Of a DNA stretch of 64,000 nt, positions 17,456 to 26,786 are shown in pieces. Every line of letters begins with the position of its first letter. Position 1 is the first letter of the stretch. The DNA is from Demequina maris (GTDB lineage: Bacteria; Actinomycetota; Actinomycetes; Actinomycetales; Demequinaceae): NCBI RefSeq assembly GCF_000971155.1, contig NZ_BBLX01000004.1, positions 1 to 64,000 of the forward strand, read 5' to 3'. Both the position numbers and the translations under genes were made by a program. The notes beneath the pieces were generated by a model. That model did no database searches, was not told the origin of the DNA, and was given only the letters and a program-made list of their open reading frames with translations.

Positions 17456-20400
17456 CGGGTGAAGGCCCGCGTGACCAGCTCCGACTGCTCCGCCGCGTGG
17501 CGCGACGCGAGGCCCGAGGCGGGCGACGCGGACGCCGGGCGGGACACCACCCCGACGGTGGTGCCGACGACCTGCGGCAGGCTCAGCGACATGCGCGACC
17601 ACGCTCCCTGGTTCAGAGGCTCCTCCTGGACCCACACGAGCTCGGCGCCGTCGAACGGGGCGAGCGCCTCGCGGATGGCGTCGTGCGCGAGCGGGTACAG
17701 CTGCTCGAGTCGCACGATAGCGGTTGTCGTGTCGCCCGTGCGGTCCCGCTCCGCGACGAGGTCGTAGTAGACCTTGCCGGCGCACAGCAGGACCCGGTCG
17801 ACCGAGGCCGGATCCACCGCATCGTCCCCGATCACCTCGCGGAACGTGCCGGTGGTGAAGTCCTCGACCGCCGACTGCGCCGCGCGCAGGCGGAGCATCG
17901 ACTTCGGGGTGAACACCACGAGCGGCTTGCGCGGGCGGTTGTACGCCTGGCGGCGCAGCAGGTGGAAGTAGCTCGCCGGGGTCGACGGCATGGCGGCGAT
18001 CATGTTCTCCTCGCCGCACATCTGCAGGAAGCGCTCGACGCGTGCCGAGGAGTGGTCCGGGCCCTGGCCCTCGAAGCCGTGCGGCAGCAGCAGCACGACG
18101 GAGGAGGACTGGCCCCACTTCTGCTCGGCGGAGGAGATGAACTCGTCGATGATCGTCTGCGCGCCGTTGACGAAGTCGCCGAACTGCGCCTCCCACAGGA
18201 CGAGCGCGTCGGGGCGCTCGACCGAGTAGCCGTACTCGAAGCCGAGCACGCCGTACTCCGACAGCGGGGAGTCGAAGATGTGCAGGCGGCCCTGGTCCGA
18301 GGACAGGTACAGCAGCGGCGTCCACTCCGAGCCCGTGTTGCGGTCGTGGTAGACCGCGTGGCGCTGGACGAACGTGCCGCGGCGCGAGTCCTGGCCGGAC
18401 ACGCGGACCGGGACGCCCTCCTGCAGCAGCGTGCCGAAGGCGAGGATCTCGCCGTAGCCCCAGTCGATGCCGCCCTCGCGGCTCATCGTCTCGCGCCGCT
18501 CGAGCAGCTTCTCGAGCTTGGGATGGACCGAGAAGCCCTCCGGCGGGCGCACGTGGGCGCGGCCGATGCGCTCGATCTGGCTCGCGCTGACGGCGGTCTT
18601 CCAGCCGACCATGATGCCGGCGTCCGAGGACTGCGACGACGGCAGCTCGAGGCCCGAGATCGACTCGGTGTCCGAGGCCGGCTTGTAGCCCTCGCGGGTC
18701 TCGATGAAGACGCGCTCGAGCTGGGCGAGGTAGTCCTTCGAGACCGACTCGGCCTCCTCGGTGGTGATGTCGCCGCGGCGGATGAGCGCCTCGGTGTAGA
18801 GGTGGCGCACCGAGCGCTTGCCCTCGATGAGGTCGTACATGCGCGGCTGCGTCATCGACGGGTCGTCGCCCTCGTTGTGGCCGCGACGGCGGTAGCAGAC
18901 CATGTCGACGATGACGTCGCGCCCGAACCGCTCGCGGTACTCGAACGCGAGCCGGGCGGCGCGCACGCACGCCTCCGGGTCGTCGCCGTTGACGTGGAAG
19001 ATCGGGATCTGGAAGCCCTTGGCGATGTCGGTGCAGTACCGGGTCGAGCGCGAGCTCTCCGGGCCGGTGGTGAAGCCGACCTGGTTGTTGATGATGACGT
19101 GCACGGTGCCGCCGGTGCGGTAGCCCTTGAGCAGCGCCATGTTGAGCGTCTCGAGCACCACGCCCTGGCCCGCGAAGGCCGCGTCGCCGTGGACGAGCAC
19201 GGGGAGCACGGGGTAGCCGTCCGTCGCCGGGTCCGCGCCGAGCGCGTCGAGCTTGGCGCGCACGATGCCCTCGAGGACCGGGTCGACCGCCTCGAGGTGC
19301 GAGGGGTTCGCCGCGAGGTAGACGCGCGTGGTGGCGCCCGACTCGGCGGTGAACGTGCCCTCCGTGCCGAGGTGGTACTTGACGTCGCCCGAGCCCTGGA
19401 CCGAGCCGGGCACCGCGGTGCCCTCGAACTCGGAGAAGATCTGGCCGTAGCTCTTGCCCGCGAGGTTCGCGAGCACGTTGAGGCGGCCGCGGTGGGCCAT
19501 GCCGATGCAGACCTCGTGCACGCCGGACTCGGCCGCCGCGCTCATGACCGAGTCGAGCAGCGGGATGAGCGACTCGCCGCCCTCGAGCGAGAAGCGCTTC
19601 TGGCCCACGAACTTGGTCTGGAGGAAGGCCTCGAAGGCCTCCGCCGCGTTGAGGCGGTGGAGGATGCGCAGGTGCTCCTCGCGGGTCGGCTTGGTGTAGC
19701 CGTGCTCGAGGCGGTCCTGGAAGAACGACCGCTGCTCGCGGTCCGCGATGTGCATGTACTCGAGGCCGATGGTGCGGCAGTACGCGTCGCGCAGGCGGCT
19801 CAGCACCGTCCGCATCTTCCACGAGCCCTGGCCGGCGAAGCCGCCCGTCTCGTACGTGCGGTCGAGGTCCCACAGCGTGAGGCCGTGGGTCTGGACGTCG
19901 AGGTCGGGGTGCTTGCGCGGGCGCGAGCTCAGCGGGTCGACGTCGGCCATGAGGTGGCCGCGCGAGCGGTACGCGTGGATGAGCTCCGCGATGCGCGCCG
20001 GCTTCGCGGCCTCGATCGCGGGGTCCGTCGTGGTGTCCTGGATCCACCGGACCGGCTCGTACGGGACGCGCATCGACGAGAAGACGCGGTCGTAGAAGCC
20101 GTCGAGGCCCAGCAGCTTGCGGTGCACGATGCCGAGGAACTCGCCCGACTGCGCGCCCTGGATGACGCGGTGGTCGTAGGTCGAGGTGATCGTCATCACC
20201 TTGGACACGCCGAGACGGGCGACCGTCTCCTCCGCCGCGCCGAGGAACTCGGCGGGGTAGTCCATCGAGCCGACGCCGATGATCGCGCCCTGGCCGTCCA
20301 TGAGGCGCGGCACCGAGTGGACCGTGCCGAGCGTGCCCGGGTTGGTGAGCGTGAGGGTCGTGCCCTGGAAGTCGGCCGCCTGGAGCGCGCCGTTGCGGGC

Positions 20401-21285
20401 GCGGCGGACCACGTCCTCGTAGGCGGACCAGAAGTCGGCGAAGTCCATGCGGTCCGCGCCCTTGATGGACGGGACGAGGAGCTGGCGCGAGCCGTCCGGG
20501 CGCGCGAGGTCGATCGCGAGGCCCAGGTTGACGGAGGCGGGGGTGCGGACGGCCGGCTTGCCGTCCTCCTCGGTGTACGCGGCGTTCATCGCGGGGAACT
20601 CCGCGAGCGCCTCGACGATCGCGAAGCCGATGAGGTGCGTGAACGACACCTTGCCGCCGCGGGTGCGCGCGAGGTGGTTGTTGACCACGACGCGGTTGTC
20701 CATGAGCAGCTTCGCGGGCACCGTGCGGACCGAGGTCGCGGTCGGCACCGTGAGGCTCGCCTCCATGTTCTGCACGACGCGCGCGGCGGGGCCGCGCAGG
20801 CGCTCGACGCCCTGCTGCACGTCCTTGGTCGCGACGGGCGTGAACTCCGGGCGCTGCAGGTAGGCCGCGGTGGGCGCCTGCGCGGTCGCGATCGGCTGCG
20901 TCGCGGTCGGGTCCGTGTCGTCGGACGATGCGGCGGCCGGGGCCGGGGCGGGCGCGGGGGCCGTGGCCGGCGCCTCCTCGGCGGCGGGCGTCGCGGCCTC
21001 CACCGCGGGCTCGGCCGCAGGGGCCGGCACGTCGGCGCGCCGCGCGGGCGGCGGCGGGGGCGGCGGGGGCACCGCGCCGGCGGTCACCGTCGGCATCGGC
21101 TGGGTCGGGGGCTGGGGGATCGAGGACTGCCCGGCTGCAGGGGTCTCCTGGCGCGTCGAGGAGTCGCCCGGCGTGGCATCGGCCCCGTGCTCTCCGCCCA
21201 GGATGAGCGACGCAACGGACGGGGCACCTGCTGCACGGGCGACTGAGACGCGGTCGGTGTCGGGCGCGGAGGTGTCTGGGGACAC
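17452..21285 (-). CDS. kgd: Multifunctional 2-oxoglutarate dehydrogenase/decarboxylase Kgd
   Basis: The 1277-residue protein fuses an E2-like succinyltransferase domain (about 150-390, with the catalytic [14 protein letters not shown]) to a thiamine-diphosphate E1o domain (about 420-1277, with [11 protein letters not shown]). This is the actinobacterial SucA/Kgd of the TCA cycle, regulated in the family by OdhI/GarA. Residues 40-150 are a long Ala/Pro-rich linker. The conserved N-terminal start block of the family (FGxNEWLVDE) is absent: the only possible start, GTG 21285, follows an in-frame stop 57 bases upstream and gives an unrelated leader. It is coupled to the SGNH gene downstream. Confidence 0.93.
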   Translation of the reverse strand: MSPDTSAPDTDRVSVARAAGAPSVASLILGGEHGADATPGDSSTRQETPAAGQSSIPQPPTQPMPTVTAGAVPPPPPPPPARRADVPAPAAEPAVEAATPAAEEAPATAPAPAPAPAAASSDDTDPTATQPIATAQAPTAAYLQRPEFTPVATKDVQQGVERLRGPAARVVQNMEASLTVPTATSVRTVPAKLLMDNRVVVNNHLARTRGGKVSFTHLIGFAIVEALAEFPAMNAAYTEEDGKPAVRTPASVNLGLAIDLARPDGSRQLLVPSIKGADRMDFADFWSAYEDVVRRARNGALQAADFQGTTLTLTNPGTLGTVHSVPRLMDGQGAIIGVGSMDYPAEFLGAAEETVARLGVSKVMTITSTYDHRVIQGAQSGEFLGIVHRKLLGLDGFYDRVFSSMRVPYEPVRWIQDTTTDPAIEAAKPARIAELIHAYRSRGHLMADVDPLSSRPRKHPDLDVQTHGLTLWDLDRTYETGGFAGQGSWKMRTVLSRLRDAYCRTIGLEYMHIADREQRSFFQDRLEHGYTKPTREEHLRILHRLNAAEAFEAFLQTKFVGQKRFSLEGGESLIPLLDSVMSAAAESGVHEVCIGMAHRGRLNVLANLAGKSYGQIFSEFEGTAVPGSVQGSGDVKYHLGTEGTFTAESGATTRVYLAANPSHLEAVDPVLEGIVRAKLDALGADPATDGYPVLPVLVHGDAAFAGQGVVLETLNMALLKGYRTGGTVHVIINNQVGFTTGPESSRSTRYCTDIAKGFQIPIFHVNGDDPEACVRAARLAFEYRERFGRDVIVDMVCYRRRGHNEGDDPSMTQPRMYDLIEGKRSVRHLYTEALIRRGDITTEEAESVSKDYLAQLERVFIETREGYKPASDTESISGLELPSSQSSDAGIMVGWKTAVSASQIERIGRAHVRPPEGFSVHPKLEKLLERRETMSREGGIDWGYGEILAFGTLLQEGVPVRVSGQDSRRGTFVQRHAVYHDRNTGSEWTPLLYLSSDQGRLHIFDSPLSEYGVLGFEYGYSVERPDALVLWEAQFGDFVNGAQTIIDEFISSAEQKWGQSSSVVLLLPHGFEGQGPDHSSARVERFLQMCGEENMIAAMPSTPASYFHLLRRQAYNRPRKPLVVFTPKSMLRLRAAQSAVEDFTTGTFREVIGDDAVDPASVDRVLLCAGKVYYDLVAERDRTGDTTTAIVRLEQLYPLAHDAIREALAPFDGAELVWVQEEPLNQGAWSRMSLSLPQVVGTTVGVVSRPASASPASGLASRHAAEQSELVTRAFTR

Positions 21286-21398
21286 GGTTGAGGCCGCTCG
21301 CTTTCTTGGCGCATCAGCGTCGATGGTGATCTGTGATCCCTATCCTTCCCCCAAAGGTGGTGCGCTCGGAACCAACTTCCGAAACTTTTGGGGAACTT

Positions 21399-22196
21399 TT
21401 ACGTGATGTCGTGCCGGAACGACGTGCGCCAGCCGATCGCCGCCGCCACCAGGCCGTACCCCAGCAGGACCAGGAGCCCGGCCCACGCCGGCAGCAGGTC
21501 GGACAGCCCCGTCGCCGAGTAGAAGCTCGTCCCCGCGACGGCCTCGCCGGCGGCCCCGGGCAGGAAGCGGGCGACCGGGGCGGCGGCGTCCCAGTACCCG
21601 AGCGCGATGCGCACGAGCGGCTCGACGATCTGCGTCCACATGATGAGCCCCACGATCACGGCCACCTGGTTCGTCACGAGCGTGCCGAAGCCGACCCCGA
21701 CGAGCATCCACGCGGCCATCGCGACCGCGCCGAGGCCGAGCGTCCGCCAGGTCGCGGGATCGTCCAGCATGGCGCCGTCGCCGGCCAGCGCGAGCGCGGG
21801 CGCCCCGGCGGCGAGGGCGGCGGCGGAGCTCGCGACGCCGTACGCGAGCGCGAACGGGACGGTGGCGACGAGCTTGGCCACGGCGACGCGGGTGCGCCGC
21901 GGCTCGGCGAGGACCGACGTCTGGAACGTGCGGTGGCGGAACTCCTGCGTCACCACGATCGCGCCGAAGGCCACCGGGAAGACGTAGCCGAGCGTGACGC
22001 CGGCCGAGTAGACGGTGAGCGCGAGCTGGTCCGGCGGCACCGCCAGCTCGTCGCCCGCGGCCTGCCCGCCGAGCGCGGTCGCGAGCGCGAGCGAGCCGGC
22101 GAGGACCGCGACAGCCGCGACCATGGCGAGCAGCAGCGCCCACCACAGGCGGGTGGTGAGGATCTTGCGGATCTCGGCGCGGATCGCGGCGCTCAT
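21399..22196 (-). CDS. ABC-2 type transporter permease
   Basis: A 265-residue protein with about six hydrophobic helices after an amphipathic start (MSAAIRAEIRKILTTRLWW), typical of ABC-2 permeases for drug or lipid export. EFRHRT after the second helix is a common motif of bacitracin/antibiotic exporters of this class. ATG 22196 overlaps the ATPase stop by 4 bases, so the two form one transporter. The substrate is unknown. It is followed by the 113-base kgd upstream region. Confidence 0.85.
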   Translation of the reverse strand: MSAAIRAEIRKILTTRLWWALLLAMVAAVAVLAGSLALATALGGQAAGDELAVPPDQLALTVYSAGVTLGYVFPVAFGAIVVTQEFRHRTFQTSVLAEPRRTRVAVAKLVATVPFALAYGVASSAAALAAGAPALALAGDGAMLDDPATWRTLGLGAVAMAAWMLVGVGFGTLVTNQVAVIVGLIMWTQIVEPLVRIALGYWDAAAPVARFLPGAAGEAVAGTSFYSATGLSDLLPAWAGLLVLLGYGLVAAAIGWRTSFRHDIT

Positions 22197-23083
22197 GCGG
22201 CGTCCTCCGTGAGGCGCAGGAACACCTGCTCGAGAGTCTCGCCGGCCTCGGCGAGGCCGTGCACCTCGACGCCGGCCGCGAACGCCCGCGCGCCCACCTC
22301 GGCGGCGCCGGCGCGCGGCACGACCAGCTCGGTCGGGGAGGCGAGGTGCGCCCCCGGCCACTCCCGGGCGAGCACCGCGAGCCGGTCGGCATCGGGCGAG
22401 CGCAGCGTGGCGGCGGGGTGGGCGAGCGCGCGCAGGTCCGCGAGGGACGACGCGTGGCGGATCCGGCCCTTCGCGATCACGACGACGTCGTCGACCGTCT
22501 GCTCGACCTCGCCGAGCAGGTGCGAGGACAGCAGCACCGTCCCGCCGCGCGCGGCGAAGTCCCGCACGAAGCCGCGCATCCACGTGATGCCCGCCGGGTC
22601 GAGACCGTTGGCGGGCTCGTCCAGCACGAGCGCGGACGGCTCGCCGAGCAGCGCCGTGGCGAGCCCGAGGCGCTGGCGCATGCCCATCGAGAAGCCTCCG
22701 ACGCGACGGTGCGCGGCCTCCGTCATGCCGACGGCCGCGAGCGCCTCGTCGCACCGCGCATCGTCCGCCCCCGCGAGGGGCGCGACCACCCGCAGGTGGT
22801 CGCGCGCGGTCCGGCCCGGGTGGAACGACGGCTCGAGCTGCGCGCCGACGACCGTCGCCGGTCGCTCGACCTCGGCGTACGGGCGGCCGCCGATGAGGGC
22901 GCCGCCGGAGGTGGGGGAGACCAGCCCGAGCAGCGCGCGCAGGGTCGTGGACTTGCCCGCGCCGTTGGGGCCGAGGAAGCCGGTCACACGCCCCGGCTCC
23001 GCGGCGAACGACGCATCGTCGACCGCCGTCACCGCCCCGAAGCGCTTCGTCAGCGCCGCGATCTCGATGCGTAGCCCGTCCAT
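22193..23083 (-). CDS. ABC transporter ATP-binding protein
   Basis: The 296-residue subunit has Walker A GPNGAGKSTTL, signature FSMGMRQRLGLA, Walker B ALVLDEPANGLD and the H-loop SSHLLGEVEQ. It belongs to the DRA/CcmA branch that pairs with ABC-2 permeases. Start ATG 23083 has GGAGG upstream. A 21-bp perfect operator-like palindrome lies 18 bases before the start, so the pair is probably repressed by a GntR-like or similar protein not encoded nearby. Confidence 0.9.
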   Translation of the reverse strand: MDGLRIEIAALTKRFGAVTAVDDASFAAEPGRVTGFLGPNGAGKSTTLRALLGLVSPTSGGALIGGRPYAEVERPATVVGAQLEPSFHPGRTARDHLRVVAPLAGADDARCDEALAAVGMTEAAHRRVGGFSMGMRQRLGLATALLGEPSALVLDEPANGLDPAGITWMRGFVRDFAARGGTVLLSSHLLGEVEQTVDDVVVIAKGRIRHASSLADLRALAHPAATLRSPDADRLAVLAREWPGAHLASPTELVVPRAGAAEVGARAFAAGVEVHGLAEAGETLEQVFLRLTEDAA

Positions 23084-23100
23084 GCCGCCTCCTCATGAGT

Positions 23101-23121
23101 TGTTATAGATGAACTATAACA
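23101..23121. promoter_or_regulatory. Operator-like palindrome of ABC pair
   Basis: TGTTATAG (23101-23108) and CTATAACA (23114-23121) are perfect inverted repeats around ATGAA. The site is AT-rich in a GC-rich region and sits between two divergent genes, close to the ABC ATPase start. Confidence 0.75.
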
Positions 23122-23194
23122 GTGGGGGCCTGTGACGTCGCGCCGTCCGCCTGTATCCTTTCGACACCATGGACCCCGACAGTTCCAGCCGACC

Positions 23195-24493
23195 ATGACC
23201 GCATGGCTCCTCGTGGGCGTCGGGGTGCTCCTCACGCTCGGCACCGCGGTGTTCGTCGCCGCCGAGTTCTCCCTCGTCGCGCTCGACCCCTCCCACGTCG
23301 AGGACGATGCGCGCGGCCGCCGGGTCAAGGGCGCGCTCCGCCGCCTCTCCACGCAGCTGTCGGGGGCCCAGGTGGGCATCACCCTCACCACGATCCTGCT
23401 GGGCTACACCGCCCAGCCGGCGCTGGTCGAGCTGCTGTCGATCCCGCTCGAGACCAGCACCCTGTCGCGCGCCGCGATCGCGGGCCTCGCCGGCACCCTC
23501 TCGCTGGTGCTCGTCAACGCGTTCTCGATGATCGTGGGCGAGCTCATCCCCAAGAACCTCGCGCTCGCGGAGCCGGCACGCACCGCGCGGGTCGCCGCGC
23601 CGCTCAACATGGCGTTCACCGCCGCGCTGCGGCCCGTCATCGCGTCCCTCAACGGCGCCGCGAACGGCATCCTGCGCCTCATGGGCATCGAGCCCAAGGA
23701 GGAGCTCGCGGGCGGCCGCTCGCGCCAGGAGCTCGCCGCGCTCGTGAGCCGCAGCGCGGAGGCGGGCACGCTCGCGCCGTCGACGGCCCTGCTGCTCAAG
23801 AACTCGATCGAGCTCGACGACCTCGCCGCGATCGACGTCATGACGGACCGCACCCGCGTCCACACGCTCGGCCGCGACGCGACCGCGGCCGACGTCATCG
23901 CCGCGTCGCGCGCCACCGGCCACTCGCGCTTCCCGGTCGTCGGGGACGGCACCGACGACGTGCTGGGCCTCGTCCACCTGCGCGCCGCGATCGCGGTGCC
24001 CGCGCATCGTCGCCCCGAGGTGCCCGTGCGCGCGCTCATGGCGGACGCCCCCCGCATCCCCGAGACGATGCAGATGGGCCCGCTCCTCGTCGAGCTGCGC
24101 GGGCTCGGGTACCAGTGCGCGATCGTCGTCGACGAGTACGGCGGCACCGCCGGGCTCGTCACGCTCGAGGACGTCGTCGAGGAGCTCGTGGGCGACGTCG
24201 CCGACGAGCACGACCGGCGCCGTGCCGCCGTGCACCGCGCGCCCGGCGGCGCGTGGATCGTGCCCGGCGAGCTGCGCCCCGACGAGGTGCTCGAGCGCAC
24301 CGGCCTGGTGATCCCCGAGTCGCCGGCCTACGAGACGCTCGGCGGCTTCGCCATGGCGCGGCTCGGCCGCGTGGCCGAGCCGGGCGACACGGTCGACGCG
24401 CCCGGCGTGCGCGTGCGCATCGAGCGGATGGACGGCCGCCGCATCGACCGCGTCCGGCTCACGCCGGTCGCGACCGAGGAGGACGAGGCATGA
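23195..24493 (+). CDS. CNNM/CBS-domain membrane protein (first of pair)
   Basis: The 432-residue product has an N-terminal DUF21/CNNM membrane domain (about 1-190, with GELIPKNLALAEPAR), two CBS motifs (about 210-330) and a C-terminal CorC-HlyC domain (about 345-430). This family (formerly hemolysin-like) is linked to magnesium or cobalt efflux. I chose ATG 23195 (MTAWLLVGVGVLLTLG) because upstream codons give a basic non-membrane leader. Its stop overlaps the next CNNM start by 4 bases. The two are probably partners in one complex. Confidence 0.88.
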   Translation: MTAWLLVGVGVLLTLGTAVFVAAEFSLVALDPSHVEDDARGRRVKGALRRLSTQLSGAQVGITLTTILLGYTAQPALVELLSIPLETSTLSRAAIAGLAGTLSLVLVNAFSMIVGELIPKNLALAEPARTARVAAPLNMAFTAALRPVIASLNGAANGILRLMGIEPKEELAGGRSRQELAALVSRSAEAGTLAPSTALLLKNSIELDDLAAIDVMTDRTRVHTLGRDATAADVIAASRATGHSRFPVVGDGTDDVLGLVHLRAAIAVPAHRRPEVPVRALMADAPRIPETMQMGPLLVELRGLGYQCAIVVDEYGGTAGLVTLEDVVEELVGDVADEHDRRRAAVHRAPGGAWIVPGELRPDEVLERTGLVIPESPAYETLGGFAMARLGRVAEPGDTVDAPGVRVRIERMDGRRIDRVRLTPVATEEDEA

Positions 24494-25530
24494 GCGCCGG
24501 CATGGTCCTCGCGGTCGTGGGGCTGCTCCTCGCGAACGCGTTCTTCGTGGGCGCCGAGTTCGCGATCATCTCCGCCCGCCGCAGCTCGATCGAGCCGCGC
24601 GCCGCCGCGGGCTCGCGCGCCGCGCGCACGGTCCTGTGGGCGATGGAGAACGTGTCGCTCATGCTCGCCACGGCGCAGCTGGGCATCACCGTGTGCTCGG
24701 TCGCGCTCGGTGTGGTCGCCGAGCCGGCCCTCGCCCACGCGCTCGAGCCGCTGATGCACGCGCTCGGCCTCGGCGACGAGGCGGCGCACGCCGTCGCGGT
24801 CGCGATCGCGCTGCTCGTGATCGTGGGGCTGCACGTGGTGGTCGGCGAGATGGTGCCCAAGAACGCGGCGGTGTCGAGCCCCGACCGCGCCGCGCTGGTG
24901 TTCGGCCCGCCGCTGGTCGCGATCGCGCGCGTGGTGCGGCCGATCATCGTCGCGCTCAACTGGATCGCCAACGGCACCGTGCGCCTGCTCGGCTTCGAGC
25001 CCAAGGACGAGGTCGCGAGCGCCTTCACGGCCGACGAGGTGCACTCGATCGTCGAGAGGTCCTCCGCCGAGGGGACGATCTCCGACCCGACGGGGCTGCT
25101 CACCACCGCGATCGAGTTCTCGGAGCGGTCGGTCGAGGAGGTGATGGTGCCCGTCGCGCAGGTCCGCGCCCTCGATCTCGGAGCCACCGTCGAGGATCTC
25201 GAGCGGATCGCGACGGACACGGGCTTCTCGCGCTTCCCCGTGGCCGACGACGGGTCGTTCGTGGGCTACCTGCACATCAAGGACGCGCTCTACGCGCGCC
25301 CCGGCGAGCGCGAGGAGCCCATCCAGGCGTGGCGCGTGCGCGACCTCCCGTCCGTGGTGCACGGCGCCGAGGTCGAGTTCGCGCTCGCGCTCATGCGCCG
25401 CTCGGGCGCGCACGTCGCGGCCGTGGTGGACGACGGCCGCACGGTCGGCATGGTCTTCCTCGAGGACATCCTCGAGGAGCTCGTCGGCGAGGTGCGCGAC
25501 TCGCTCGCGCGGCGCGACGCGAGCGCGTAG
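24490..25530 (+). CDS. CNNM/CBS-domain membrane protein (second of pair)
   Basis: The 346-residue product has a CNNM membrane domain (about 1-190, with VGEMVPKNAAVSSPD) and two CBS motifs (about 210-335). It ends soon after them, so the C-terminal CorC-HlyC domain of its neighbour is missing. ATG 24490 overlaps the preceding stop (ATGA). Tandem long-plus-short CNNM genes are common in actinobacteria and suggest a heteromeric magnesium transporter. This is family inference, not shown here. Confidence 0.87.
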   Translation: MSAGMVLAVVGLLLANAFFVGAEFAIISARRSSIEPRAAAGSRAARTVLWAMENVSLMLATAQLGITVCSVALGVVAEPALAHALEPLMHALGLGDEAAHAVAVAIALLVIVGLHVVVGEMVPKNAAVSSPDRAALVFGPPLVAIARVVRPIIVALNWIANGTVRLLGFEPKDEVASAFTADEVHSIVERSSAEGTISDPTGLLTTAIEFSERSVEEVMVPVAQVRALDLGATVEDLERIATDTGFSRFPVADDGSFVGYLHIKDALYARPGEREEPIQAWRVRDLPSVVHGAEVEFALALMRRSGAHVAAVVDDGRTVGMVFLEDILEELVGEVRDSLARRDASA

Positions 25531-25600
25531 GCGGGTAGCAGGACGGTGACCGTTCCCGGCCCTCGTGCGTGGCGTGTGACCCACCAGACACGCCCGGGGG

Positions 25601-25629
25601 TTGGAGTCATCGTTACCGTTTGGTAATAA
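25601..25629 (+). promoter_or_regulatory. Promoter with overlapping inverted repeat before VanY-like gene
   Basis: TTGGAG (25601-25606), a 17-base spacer and TAATAA (25624-25629) form a good sigma70-type promoter. GTTACC-GTTT-GGTAAT (25612-25627) is an inverted repeat that overlaps the -10 region and would suit a repressor or a response regulator such as MtrA. The regulator's identity is a guess. Confidence 0.65.
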
Positions 25630-25703
25630 TTGACGCGGACGCCCGGCGGAGATGACACCGCAGGGCGCCCGTCGTATCCGAACTCCGATGCCCCCGGGAG
25701 GCG

Positions 25704-26498
25704 ATGGTGAGCAAGCTCAGCTCCCTTCATGTCGCGCGTCCCGGCCACCGCTCCCGCAAGGAGCGCCGCATCGAGCACACGCAGGAGCTGCAGGTCCGCA
25801 CCACGCGCCGGCGCCGCAAGTACGGCACCCGCGCGGGCGTGATCGTCGGCTTCCTCGCCGCCATGGTCGTCTACCCCGTGATGGGCACCATCGCGCCGTA
25901 CGCGAACGCCGCCGAGAAGCTCCCCGGCGTGGTCAAGGGCCAGGCGCCCACCACCGCGACCGCGATCCTCGGCGCGGGACCGCAGTTCGAGTCCTCCGAC
26001 CTGCCGCTGCCGACGGTCGACGACCAGTCCGGCGCGATCCTCACCGCCAACGACGTGCCGATCGCCTCGAACCTGCTGCCGAACTGCAACCCCGAGTTCG
26101 ACCCGAACATGTCCAACGGCCAGCTCCGCAGCGACCAGCTGTGCGAGCTGTGGGTCGCGGGCCAGTACCTGCGCCCCGACGCGGCGCTCGCGTTCGCGGC
26201 GCTCAACGAGCGCTTCCGTTCCGAGTTCGGCACCGACATCTGCCTCTCCGGCACGTACCGCGACCTCGCCAGCCAGTACTCGACCAAGGCGACGCGTGGC
26301 TACCTCGCGGCGACGCCCGGCACCTCGATGCACGGCCTGGGCCTCGCGGTCGACCTGTGCCGCACGCATGCCTCCGGCGTCTACTACTCGTGGCTGTCGC
26401 TCAACGCCGCCACGTACGGCTTCTGGAACCCGGACTGGGCGAAGACGTCCAAGTACGAGCCGTGGCACTGGGAGTACAACACGTACGACGCGTACTGA
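25704..26498 (+). CDS. D-alanyl-D-alanine carboxypeptidase, VanY/M15B family
   Basis: A 264-residue exported protein with a basic N-terminal tail, one membrane helix (about 46-62, GVIVGFLAAMVVYPVMG), then an M15 peptidase domain. The zinc and catalytic motifs are visible as SMHGLGLAVDLC (His and Asp) and EPWHWEY (second His). It likely trims peptidoglycan stem peptides outside the membrane. The long basic cytoplasmic tail before the helix suggests an anchored type II protein. GGGAGG precedes ATG 25704. Its own promoter and terminator make it a single-gene unit. Confidence 0.85.
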   Translation: MVSKLSSLHVARPGHRSRKERRIEHTQELQVRTTRRRRKYGTRAGVIVGFLAAMVVYPVMGTIAPYANAAEKLPGVVKGQAPTTATAILGAGPQFESSDLPLPTVDDQSGAILTANDVPIASNLLPNCNPEFDPNMSNGQLRSDQLCELWVAGQYLRPDAALAFAALNERFRSEFGTDICLSGTYRDLASQYSTKATRGYLAATPGTSMHGLGLAVDLCRTHASGVYYSWLSLNAATYGFWNPDWAKTSKYEPWHWEYNTYDAY

Positions 26499-26518
26499 CC
26501 CGGACCCACCCGCCACCC

Positions 26519-26547
26519 GAGCCCGCGACCCCCGAGGTCGCGGGCTT
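26519..26547 (+). terminator. Terminator after VanY-like gene
   Basis: Stem AGCCCGCGACC / GGTCGCGGGCT with loop CCCGA, extended by one G-U pair, begins 20 bases after the stop and is followed by TCGTCGTCC. Confidence 0.7.
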
Positions 26548-26718
26548 CGTCGTCCTCGGGCCCGCCCTACGCGCCCGGGGCACCCGCCCCGACGCCGGAC
26601 GATGCGGGCGACGCTCCGTCGTACGTGCCGGTTCCGACCCCTACGACGGACCGATCCGGGATCGATCCGGCAGCCGGGCGACCGCCGAGGTCGCGGGCTT
26701 CGTCGTCCTCGGGCCCGC
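26532..26718. repeat. 34-bp direct repeat pair enclosing a palindrome
   Basis: An identical 34-base sequence beginning CCGAGGTCGCGGGCTTCGTC occurs at 26532-26565 and 26685-26718. Between them lie a palindrome (TCCGTCGTA 26615-26623 with TACGACGGA 26642-26650) and CGGACCGATC (26647-26656), a core shared with the repeats at 16749 and 16800. The interval 26499-26786 has no gene. Confidence 0.75.
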
Positions 26719-26786
26719 GTCGCGGGGTGGAGCGGCGTCCCCGGGGTGTAGGACTGGAGACGAGGGCGCATCGCGAGGAGGCGGTC

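Noticed and set aside
21286..21400. A frameshift hiding the missing Kgd N-terminus in this interval
   Set aside because: No frame of the minus strand upstream of 21285 encodes anything like the FGxNEWLVDE block, so a simple one-base error within the window does not restore it.
25531..25703. A c-di-AMP (ydaO) riboswitch before the VanY-like gene, as found before many actinobacterial wall hydrolases
   Set aside because: The conserved riboswitch segments are not present; only a promoter and an inverted repeat are seen.
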